From Thermodesulfobacteriota bacterium (GTDB lineage: Bacteria; Desulfobacterota; BSN033; UBA1163), in NCBI GenBank assembly GCA_030024065.1, contig JASEIE010000227.1, forward strand, positions 1 to 6,555: 6,555 nucleotides of DNA, read 5' to 3'. Shown here piece by piece: positions 1 through 5,501 of this stretch. The notes under the pieces are model-generated. The model saw only the letters and a list, made by a program, of their open reading frames with translations, was not told the origin of the DNA and did not search any database. The translations under genes and the position numbers were made by a program. Position 1 is the stretch's first letter. Each line of letters begins with the position of its first letter.

Positions 1-182
<182 letters not shown>

Positions 183-203
183 CTATAAAAAGAATTTACC
201 ACT

Positions 204-232
204 TTTATACTATTCTTGAGACCATTCGTCAA
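204..232 (-). promoter_or_regulatory. sigma-70-type promoter of glmU
   Basis: Read on the minus strand, TTGACG (232-227) and TATAAA (209-204) are separated by exactly 17 bases. Each hexamer is one base off consensus. Transcription would start near 197, giving a leader of roughly 24 bases before the TTG start of glmU. Confidence 0.75.
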
Positions 233-365
233 CCCTATGGGGGAAACATACAAAGTTTACATTTGTTATGATTAATGGGAGCATTTCTCCACATGGCCAG
301 GCCCCTCCTAATTCTTTCATCCCTTTTTGGAAATGCAGAAGGATAATCAAGAAGCCATGTAGGCA

Positions 366-395
366 TTTACATTTTTCACCTATTGGGTGTATATA
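366..395 (+). promoter_or_regulatory. probable promoter of the toxin-antitoxin operon
   Basis: TTTACA (366-371) and TATATA (390-395) are spaced by 18 bases, and the T/A-rich stretch around 390-400 allows nearby alternatives. A start near 402 would put the hairpin at 408-425 at the very 5' end of the transcript. The hexamers are visible; that they act as a promoter is inferred from spacing and position. Confidence 0.5.
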
Positions 396-407
396 TAAAT
401 AGAAAGG

Positions 408-425
408 TTAGCCCCTTTGGGCTAA
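408..425 (+). promoter_or_regulatory. perfect inverted repeat between promoter and antitoxin start
   Basis: TTAGCCC (408-414) and GGGCTAA (419-425) pair perfectly around a CTTT loop. The repeat sits just after the predicted -10 and before the ribosome binding site. It is not followed by a T-run, so it is unlikely to be a terminator. It could be an operator bound by the antitoxin or antitoxin-toxin complex, as in many autoregulated type II systems, or a stem-loop protecting the mRNA 5' end. Confidence 0.5.
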
Positions 426-450
426 ATTTAGAACTGGAGGTGAAAATAAA

Positions 451-672
451 ATGAAGTATCTGGGCATTGTAAAACGACAGAATGGAAACTTATCAATGCC
501 GGACACCTTTCAGGAGGTTGCGACGCCCCATACTTATGAAGCCATTCAGGTGGGAGGCGACATCCTTCTCCTTTCTGCCCCGTTGGATCGAGAACGGATC
601 AAGCAGATTGAAAAACTGGCAAACCAGTCGATTGAGGAACACCGCAAAACCCTGGAAGGCCTAGCCAAATGA
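451..672 (+). CDS. putative antitoxin of a Doc-type toxin-antitoxin pair
   Basis: A 73-residue protein starting at ATG 451, with a GGAGGTG ribosome binding site at 436-442 about ten bases upstream. I do not recognise a named domain. The first half (about 1-43) looks beta-rich, with MKYLGIVKRQNGNLSMPD and a GGDILLLSAPLD segment; the second half (about 45-73) is a charged helix rich in E, K and R. This two-part shape, with a fold-forming N-terminus and a helical tail that could wrap the toxin, is usual for type II antitoxins. The antitoxin call rests mainly on position: its TGA stop overlaps the ATG of the Doc-like toxin by four bases (ATGA), which implies translational coupling and balanced synthesis. 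It is neither an obvious Phd nor a clear AbrB protein. The promoter and hairpin upstream fit autoregulation, which is inferred. Confidence 0.65.
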   Translation: MKYLGIVKRQNGNLSMPDTFQEVATPHTYEAIQVGGDILLLSAPLDRERIKQIEKLANQSIEEHRKTLEGLAK

Positions 673-1064
673 ATTGGATAAATTTAATAGAACTCGCCTT
701 AATCCACGAGCGCGTTATTCAGGAGACAGGAGGCGTTCATGGGATAACAAACCCCGGTGGATTGGAGTCGTCGTTGGCACGGCCCTTCACCGCTTTTGGT
801 AAAGTCGAATTATTTCCTAACCTCATTTCAAAGATAGCCGCATTGATTCACAGTTTGGTTGTATTTCACCCGTTTGCCGATGGCAATAAAAGAACAGCAC
901 TTGTGGCAGCGGATGTCTGCCTTCGGTTAAATGGCTATCGCCTCGTACCTTCTCCTGATGTTGAACCTTTCTTCTGGTCCGTGGCCCGCGGTGAGAAGGA
1001 GATTGAAGAGATTACGGTATGGCTTAGGGATCATATGGAAATTTGGCCTAAAAAGCAGCCTTAA
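669..1064 (+). CDS. doc: death-on-curing (Doc/Fic family) toxin
   Basis: A 131-residue protein of the usual Doc length. The family signature is intact at residues 67-77, HPFADGNKRTA, matching the Doc-type HxFxDxNKR motif, with H67 as the catalytic-loop histidine. An N-terminal GITNPGGLESSLARP segment (about 25-39) also fits the family. P1 Doc is known to phosphorylate EF-Tu and so stop translation; canonical Fic enzymes add AMP instead. The NKR ending of the motif, rather than GNGR, favours the Doc group, but the target of this protein is not known. It is translated from the ATG overlapping the stop of the putative antitoxin, with no ribosome binding site of its own in the spacer, so it probably depends on translation of the first gene. 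No truncation or frameshift is visible, and the pair looks complete. Confidence 0.88.
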   Translation: MNWINLIELALIHERVIQETGGVHGITNPGGLESSLARPFTAFGKVELFPNLISKIAALIHSLVVFHPFADGNKRTALVAADVCLRLNGYRLVPSPDVEPFFWSVARGEKEIEEITVWLRDHMEIWPKKQP

Positions 1065-1148
1065 CTGTAACACGTACTCTTTTAAGTTCGTATAAGATAA
1101 AAAAGTTGGAGAAGTCTACTATTTTGAGAGGGGCTATTGAAATAAGAA

Positions 1149-1176
1149 TTGACTTTTTTCATTAGGCCACTCTAAT
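1149..1176 (+). promoter_or_regulatory. sigma-70-like promoter upstream of the RadC remnant
   Basis: TTGACT (1149-1154) and TCTAAT (1171-1176) are separated by 16 bases, each one base off consensus. The predicted start is near 1183. It could serve the short ORF at 1198 or act as a distant promoter for the genes from 1409 onward, for which I see no nearer good promoter. Confidence 0.45.
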
Positions 1177-1197
1177 TTCATGCAAAGAATGGGGCCT

Positions 1198-1332
1198 ATG
1201 CTGAAATGGATACCCGCCCTCGATCAAGGAGAGGTTGGATTGACCATTCGTAACCTCGCCGCTCTAAATTGGCTGAATGTCAAAGCAAGCAGTGATTTGC
1301 CCTTACCAGCAGAAGAAACAGTGGATATCTGA
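1198..1332 (+). CDS. doubtful small ORF, 44 codons
   Basis: This frame is open from ATG 1198 to TGA 1332; in-frame ATGs also exist at 1189 and 1180, but the latter would precede the predicted transcript start near 1183. The translation contains LTIRNLAALNWLNVKASS and ends PLPAEETVDI, of balanced composition with no low-complexity run, so it reads like protein rather than noise. The only ribosome binding site is a weak GGGG at 1191-1194, very close to the ATG. I recognise no family. It may be a short protein, the remains of a longer gene, or chance. Confidence 0.25.
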   Translation: MLKWIPALDQGEVGLTIRNLAALNWLNVKASSDLPLPAEETVDI

Positions 1333-1408
1333 CATAATTGACTATCAAGGAAGCTTGCTGTGTTGAACTCGTAAGAGGTTAAAAATCTGCCTGCTGGCAA
1401 TAGCTAAT

Positions 1409-1711
1409 ATGAAATCAAACAGGATTAAGAATTGGCCTGTAAAAGAGAGAGCGAGAGAACGTCTGATTGCAGAGGGACCAGAACGGCTTACCGATGCAGA
1501 ATTACTGGCAATCATCCTCCGGGTTGGTCGAGGCACCTTCAAAAAGGGAATCCCTGGCCAGAATGCTACGGATTTCTCCAAAGAGCTACTGACCGAGTTC
1601 AAGGGATTGCGCGGATTAGACCGAGCTCACATTGAAGATCTTCTGAAGATTCCGGGCCTCAATAATGCAAAGGTGTCTCAGATTATATGTGATGTATCCT
1701 TATTGATTTAA
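1409..1711 (+). pseudogene. radC: RadC remnant: N-terminal helix-hairpin-helix domain only
   Basis: The 100-codon frame matches the N-terminal half of RadC (UPF0758) closely: NWPVKERARERLIAEGPERL near residues 8-27, then TDAELLAIILRVG, then the helix-hairpin-helix segment LLKIPGLNNAKVSQI near residues 79-93. Full RadC proteins are about 220 residues and continue into a JAB/MPN (JAMM) domain with a metal-binding EHxH...HPSGD motif. Here similarity stops right after VSQI, where a KAALELG-like helix is expected, and a TAA follows at 1709-1711. Nothing like the JAMM domain appears downstream. The break looks like a deletion or recombination end point rather than a simple stop. There is no good ribosome binding site before ATG 1409; an AAGAGG at 1373-1378 is too far away. 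RadC genes are common on genomic islands. The remnant is probably non-functional, though a short HhH protein could still be made. Confidence 0.8.
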
Positions 1712-1716
1712 GGTGG
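1710..1716 (+). promoter_or_regulatory. ribosome binding site of the interrupted RHH gene
   Basis: AAGGTGG overlaps the stop codon of the RadC remnant and lies eight bases before the ATG at 1725. Its good spacing supports 1725 as the original start of the RHH gene, even though that frame meets a stop after twelve codons. Confidence 0.55.
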
Positions 1717-1724
1717 CATAATCC

Positions 1725-1874
1725 ATGATGAAAAGAACCAATATCTATTTGACAGAAATATAAATGAAGAAATTTAAGGCTATCTCAAAGAAGGCAGGCT
1801 ATCCAGTGGCCGAAATCATCAGGAGGGCTTTGGATGAATGGTTGGAGAAACATGATGGAAAAAATAGCAAATAG
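1725..1874 (+). pseudogene. ribbon-helix-helix (CopG/Arc-type) antitoxin-like gene with an in-frame stop
   Basis: Reading one frame from ATG 1725 gives MMKRTNIYLTEI, a TAA stop at 1761-1763, then MKKFKAISKKAGYPVAEIIR and RALDEWLEKHDGKNSK, ending at TAG 1872-1874. Ignoring the TAA, this is a 48-residue RHH protein in the right order: beta strand (KRTNIYLTE), helix A (KKFKAISKKAG) and helix B (VAEIIRRALDEWLEK). Such proteins bind DNA as dimers through the strand and often act as antitoxins. The stop falls where Gln is common in relatives, so a single CAA-to-TAA change would explain it. An ATG follows the stop directly, but it has no clear ribosome binding site, and the product would lack the DNA-contacting strand. 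The next gene, a PIN-like nuclease, begins in the same frame 28-30 bases later, which recalls RHH/PIN toxin-antitoxin pairs. Recoding of the stop cannot be excluded. Confidence 0.65.
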
Positions 1875-1888
1875 CTGAAATGTAATTT

Positions 1889-1893
1889 GGGAG
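1889..1893 (+). promoter_or_regulatory. ribosome binding site deciding the start of the PIN-like gene
   Basis: GGGAG ends eight bases before the TTG at 1902, which is ideal spacing. The earlier in-frame TTG at 1887 overlaps this motif and has no purine-rich site of its own, so 1902 is preferred. Confidence 0.45.
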
Positions 1894-1901
1894 AAAATAT
1901 T

Positions 1902-3233
1902 TTGGATATCATTGACTTGGATAACTCTTTAAATCAACCACCTTGCCCCCTTTGCGGGAAGGGACGTATTCGACCTATAGATATCTTTGATGGGAAGCAC
2001 CTTACCTTTCAATGCCATATTCCAGAATGCAGATGGACGGGACGGGCAAAACTCCCTGAGATACGGAAGAAGATCATCTACCTTGATACTTCCACTATTT
2101 CACACATGGCCCGTGCTCTCAAACGGAATGAAACTGACTCTCTGTGGATGAAATTGTATGAGCGTCTTCAAAGTGCAGCTGGGGCTGAGGTCATTTGTTG
2201 TCCACGGTCTTCAATCGTTCAAAACGAAGCAGAGCTATCCATATATTCAAAGGAAATTATACGTCTATCCCAGGAATTTGGCAATCCTGGTCTCAAACAT
2301 GAACTTTCTATCGAACGAGCACAGATTTTTCGTGCTCTTCGGCGGTTTCTTTCTAACCTACCTCCTACATTGGAGATCGCTCCACCGATTGAAGACGCCT
2401 TTGTGAAACCCATAAACAGGTGGCTCCCCGTATACAGTATATCTGCAAATTTGCTCACACCTAATTGGATGGTGGAAGCACACCGATCTACCAAGGCCTC
2501 AATGCCTGATCAAATTGAAAAAATTTATAAACGATATGAAGCGGAGGGGCTAAAGTTCGAGGATATCCGCCGAAAAGAGGCGGATGGTTTTGCTGACGCA
2601 ACAATAACCATTGGGATTAGGTCATTGCGACGCTGGTTAGGATTAGAATCTACGCCTCCCGGTGAGGAAGAAATTGCTCTATTCATTCCAAATACTTTCG
2701 ACCTCCTCACCCATAGCTTGCAAAGGCAGCTTAAGATCTCTTTTAGAGAAGCTATCTCCCGCGCCGGCGAGTTTCTTCTGAGCGATCATGTTAGGTTGAT
2801 TCCAGTAGCTGATATCAAGGCGAAGCTCCATGCAGGGTTAGCGATGTTATGCCGAGGTCCTAATCCTCGACTTCCGAAACCCGGCGACGCGGCCGACATT
2901 GATCATATTGCGACATTTATGCCATATATGGACATTTTTATCGCTGACAAATTCTTTGCAGATCTATGCAATCAAAAGCATCTTCGGCTGGGTGAGCTTT
3001 ATGGTTGCGAAATTCGCAGTCTGGGTCCCGCAGAAATTCCAGATTTCATTTTTCATTTGGATAAAATTGTTGAATCCGCGCCACAGACCACTGTTGCCGG
3101 CAGAATTGCATATGCCATCCATGCAGGGGAGTTTCACCAAGAGTTTGCACAGCATGCTGAGGCCTTTCTCAGATCAAAGGGAATTGATCCCTATGCAAAG
3201 CTTCCAAAGAAGAAAGCAGGTGAACCTGATTAA
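1902..3233 (+). CDS. zinc-ribbon plus PIN-like domain protein, putative nuclease
   Basis: A 443-residue protein from TTG 1902 (448 if TTG 1887 is used); an in-frame TAG at 1872 limits the frame. The N-terminus carries a zinc ribbon, C15-x2-C18 and C38-x4-C43 (CPLC and CHIPEC). It is followed by KIIYLDTSTISHMA with D62, the look of the first strand of a PIN nuclease. Candidate further PIN acids are E109 and E111 (QNEAELS), then D332, D334, D344 and D349 in AADIDHIATFMPYMDIFIAD, which resembles the closing PIN motifs. The long middle region, about 120-310, is mostly helical and unassigned. PIN domains are metal-dependent RNases or DNases; VapC toxins are about 130 residues, so this protein is over three times that length. 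No signal peptide or membrane segment is seen, so it is probably cytoplasmic. It follows a broken RHH gene and precedes a membrane protein by 33 bases. A toxin or phage-defence role is inference only. Confidence 0.72.
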   Translation: MDIIDLDNSLNQPPCPLCGKGRIRPIDIFDGKHLTFQCHIPECRWTGRAKLPEIRKKIIYLDTSTISHMARALKRNETDSLWMKLYERLQSAAGAEVICCPRSSIVQNEAELSIYSKEIIRLSQEFGNPGLKHELSIERAQIFRALRRFLSNLPPTLEIAPPIEDAFVKPINRWLPVYSISANLLTPNWMVEAHRSTKASMPDQIEKIYKRYEAEGLKFEDIRRKEADGFADATITIGIRSLRRWLGLESTPPGEEEIALFIPNTFDLLTHSLQRQLKISFREAISRAGEFLLSDHVRLIPVADIKAKLHAGLAMLCRGPNPRLPKPGDAADIDHIATFMPYMDIFIADKFFADLCNQKHLRLGELYGCEIRSLGPAEIPDFIFHLDKIVESAPQTTVAGRIAYAIHAGEFHQEFAQHAEAFLRSKGIDPYAKLPKKKAGEPD

Positions 3234-3266
3234 CCTATTCCGGCCAATGGCAAAAAGGGGGAGTTT

Positions 3267-3755
3267 ATGAATATAAGAAAAGGGTTTTTTAGACTTACTT
3301 TGGTGGTATCTATTATTTTAGGAATATTAACTCCGTTTTGTCAGGAATGGTATTTTAAAAGTTATAAAGTCACAATATACTTTCCCGATAATTGGGGAAA
3401 AGTTTCCCTCCAAGAAAAGTTAAACAGTATTGATGTTCTCTTATCAAATAAAGCTGATTATTTTCTTTTACCAAGAATTGAGCAATCAAATATTAGAAGG
3501 CAGTTGAAGGAAAGAATTATCTCCGATGCAAAACTACCTCCTAATAAACCGCAAGGGGAAATTGTAGACCCAGCGGTGAAAAAGCTTTCTGATCTTATCA
3601 ATGAAATCAGGGGGGTTTCTTTTTCTTTTAAACCAGGATGGAGAGAATTAAGTCTTCTTGTCTTTATTGGATTTATTTCACCTTGGCTTATCTATCTATT
3701 TATAAGATGGGTTATTGTCGCTTTTATCATTGGAGGATTTAAAACTAAATCATAG
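3267..3755 (+). CDS. two-transmembrane protein of unknown function
   Basis: A 162-residue protein starting at ATG 3267, with a strong purine-rich site (AAGGGGGAG, 3255-3263). Hydrophobic segments lie at about residues 9-24 (FRLTLVVSIILGILT) and 129-156 (SLLVFIGFISPWLIYLFIRW and beyond). The basic N-terminus (MNIRKGFFR) and basic tail (FKTKS) suggest both ends are cytoplasmic and the roughly 100 residues between, including KVTIYFPDNWGKVSLQE and a charged middle, are outside the inner membrane. I recognise no family. By eye the gene is clearly more AT-rich than the kinase and glmU genes, which suggests later arrival. It starts 33 bases after the PIN-like gene on the same strand with no terminator between, so the two are probably co-transcribed. 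It could be a membrane sensor, effector or immunity partner of that protein; none of these is shown. Confidence 0.6.
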   Translation: MNIRKGFFRLTLVVSIILGILTPFCQEWYFKSYKVTIYFPDNWGKVSLQEKLNSIDVLLSNKADYFLLPRIEQSNIRRQLKERIISDAKLPPNKPQGEIVDPAVKKLSDLINEIRGVSFSFKPGWRELSLLVFIGFISPWLIYLFIRWVIVAFIIGGFKTKS

Positions 3756-3757
3756 AA

Positions 3758-3767
3758 AAGGAGGTGA
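3758..3767 (+). promoter_or_regulatory. perfect Shine-Dalgarno sequence
   Basis: AAGGAGGTGA is the full ten-base complement of the usual 16S rRNA 3' end. It starts two bases after the stop of the membrane protein, and its GGAGG core lies eight bases before ATG 3773. Such a site before a 47-codon ORF implies that the ORF, or the longer gene it came from, was well translated. Confidence 0.6.
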
Positions 3768-3772
3768 GTTGA

Positions 3773-3916
3773 ATGAGTCAATATCTTAAAACACGTTATC
3801 CAGGGATATCTCAGCATGTGGGGCCGATTGGAACGGTTTATGGTATCAGTTACGACTTAAGGACGCCTTCAAAAATTTTTGTTGCAGAACCGACTTTGTT
3901 CAATTTTAAGCGATAA
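3773..3916 (+). pseudogene. short ORF resembling the N-terminus of a tyrosine recombinase (integrase remnant)
   Basis: A 47-codon frame beginning MSQYLKTRYPGISQHVGPIG and continuing TVYGISYDLRTPSKIFVAEP to a TAA at 3914-3916. The opening YLKTRYPGI followed by a short strand-forming VYGISYDL segment is like the arm-type DNA-binding start of many phage and island integrases, where a beta strand and a GK-rich turn would come next. After SYDL the resemblance fades, and no core or catalytic domain (R..HxxR..Y) is found downstream. I therefore read it as the first piece of a truncated integrase, left by a deletion. Its excellent ribosome binding site means a 47-residue peptide could be made, so a genuine small protein in the operon with the two preceding genes is the main alternative. 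The family link comes from pattern memory and is uncertain. Confidence 0.4.
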
Positions 3917-3921
3917 TCTAA

Positions 3922-4239
<318 letters not shown>

Positions 4240-4402
4240 TAAAATAAAGTGAACAAAGGGAGGCTTGTGCTAAAACCATCGCACTTTAAGGCAGACGTTA
4301 CCTCACCTTGAAATACCTTCCCTCAGTAGCGTTCTTCCTCTCTTCTCTGAATGGCTTTTATATAGCCTTGAAAAATTACTAAAAACTTCGTAAAAGAAAC
4401 TC

Positions 4403-5332
4403 ATGCGATTTGATTTATCCTTTCCCCGAAATAAAATATTTGATGTCGTGGGAATGGGGCTGAATTCCGTCGATTTGATCGGTGTCGTTCCCGAATTTCC
4501 CACTCTCAACTCGAAGATGAAGCTCCTCCAATTTTCGAAACAGGGTGGAGGCCAGGTGGCCACAGCCATGGTGGCCCTGAGTCGATGGGGAGGAAAAACA
4601 AGATATATTGGGAAAGTCGGTGATGACGAACTCGGGTCCTTCTCTCTCGATGCGATTCGACAGGAAGGGGTGGATGTCTCCTCCGTGACCATTGAAACGA
4701 ATGCCACGAATCAATTCGCCATGGTCATTGTGGATGGCCTCTCCGGAGAGCGGGCCATCCTCTGGGACCGGGATGAACGATTGATGTATCACGAAGGAGA
4801 ACTCCGGAAGGAGGAAGTTTGCTCTGGCAAAATCCTCCATCTCGACGGACATGATATTCGCGCTGCCATCCAGTGTGTCCGATGGGCAAAAAAAGAAGGA
4901 ATCCCGACGGTCATCGATATAGATAAGGTCGAACCTCTTACAGGGAAATTGATCAGACAGATTGACTTTGTCATCACCTCATCCCGATTTCCTGCTCTCA
5001 TGACAGGAATTTCAGATCGTGAGAAGGCCCTGATCGAACTTCAGAAGCAGACTTCCGGATTTCTCTGCTCCACGTTGGGGCACGAAGGCGCTATGGCTCT
5101 GGTCAACGGAGAAATTCTTTATGTGGAAGGTTTCAAGATTAAGGCCCTTGATACAACTGGAGCAGGTGATGTCTTTCATGCAGGATTTATATACGGCCTT
5201 CTCCAGAATTGGGAGCTGTTTGAAATCTTAAAATTTGCCAATACCGTAGCCGCTCTCAAATGCCTCGACCTCGGCGGAAGAAAAGGAATCCCGACCATTG
5301 AAGAAATCCGAAAATTCTTGAATCCACCTTAA
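4403..5332 (+). CDS. PfkB-family carbohydrate kinase
   Basis: A 309-residue protein of the usual ribokinase/PfkB length, which phosphorylates a sugar or nucleoside hydroxyl with ATP in the cytoplasm. The N-terminal substrate region has FDVVGMGLNSVD at about 13-24. The first PfkB signature, GGGQVATAMVALSRWGGKTR then YIGKVGDDELG, covers about 48-78, and the second, DTTGAGDVFHAGFIYGL, about 250-266. In that motif D256 is the expected catalytic base and TTGAGD forms the anion hole. Residues ATNQFA near 101-106 belong to the substrate lid region. The substrate cannot be read from the sequence: ribokinase, fructokinase, sulfofructose kinase and 2-keto-3-deoxygluconate kinase all share this fold. 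No good ribosome binding site precedes ATG 4403 (only AAAAG at 4392-4396), so a start further in, near the FDVVG strand, is possible but has no better ATG. No partner sugar gene lies alongside. The gene is intact. Confidence 0.85.
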   Translation: MRFDLSFPRNKIFDVVGMGLNSVDLIGVVPEFPTLNSKMKLLQFSKQGGGQVATAMVALSRWGGKTRYIGKVGDDELGSFSLDAIRQEGVDVSSVTIETNATNQFAMVIVDGLSGERAILWDRDERLMYHEGELRKEEVCSGKILHLDGHDIRAAIQCVRWAKKEGIPTVIDIDKVEPLTGKLIRQIDFVITSSRFPALMTGISDREKALIELQKQTSGFLCSTLGHEGAMALVNGEILYVEGFKIKALDTTGAGDVFHAGFIYGLLQNWELFEILKFANTVAALKCLDLGGRKGIPTIEEIRKFLNPP

Positions 5333-5424
5333 GCTTTACTGATTCGCTACGATTCCGCTAAGGCAACTCCTTTTTTAATCAAAGATAGGAAATTAGAAAT
5401 GCGGGGAGAAGGATTGCAATTACC

Positions 5425-5453
5425 TTGACAAAATAAACACTTTTGAGTATATT
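5425..5453 (+). promoter_or_regulatory. strong sigma-70-type promoter of the M24-family gene
   Basis: A perfect TTGACA (5425-5430) and TATATT (5448-5453) lie 17 bases apart, one mismatch in twelve. The predicted start is near 5460, giving a leader of about 40 bases. An inverted repeat, ACACTT (5437-5442) and AAGTGT (5467-5472), flanks the -10 and start site symmetrically and may be a repressor site. Confidence 0.8.
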
Positions 5454-5501
5454 TTTTATCCAACTTAAGTGTCAGAAATATAAAACTGGATTGGAGGAAA
5501 T

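Larger units (their letters stand above)
1065..1408. other. 344-base stretch without a convincing gene
   Basis: After the toxin stop there is no clear terminator hairpin. The first 80 bases are AT-rich and featureless. A promoter-like pair lies at 1149-1176 and a 44-codon ORF of unknown worth at 1198-1332. The rest, up to the RadC remnant, holds only short weak inverted repeats, for example TGCC/GGCA around 1388-1399. It may be the scar of an older insertion. Confidence 0.5.

Noticed and set aside
268..402. 44-codon plus-strand ORF between glmU and the antitoxin
   Set aside because: No ribosome binding site, a noise-like translation, and overlap with the predicted promoter of the toxin-antitoxin operon.
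1345..1602. 85-codon minus-strand frame
   Set aside because: It is antisense to the RadC remnant, which has clear family similarity.
1764..1874. Independent gene starting at the ATG just after the TAA in the RHH gene
   Set aside because: No ribosome binding site, and the product would lack the beta strand needed for an RHH fold; the split-gene reading explains the sequence better.
2899..3270. 123-codon plus-strand frame inside the PIN-like gene
   Set aside because: It overlaps the stretch coding the DIDH...DIF..D motif in another frame, and its translation has no recognisable domain.
4245..4288. Inverted repeat TAAAGTG ... CACTTTA after the DUF433 gene
   Set aside because: The arms are 30 bases apart, AT-rich and have no T-run; likely chance.
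4335..4364. Possible promoter for the kinase using TATATA at 4359-4364
   Set aside because: No acceptable -35 hexamer at 16-18 bases; TTGAAA at 4368-4373 has only TAAAAG downstream and would start inside the gene.
4415..4852. 145-codon open frame on the minus strand
   Set aside because: It lies wholly antisense to the PfkB kinase, whose signatures are clear; the minus-strand translation shows no family pattern and no ribosome binding site.
5359..5378. Possible terminator after the kinase: AAGG-CAACT-CCTT followed by T-run
   Set aside because: The stem has only four base pairs, too weak for an intrinsic terminator despite the T-run.
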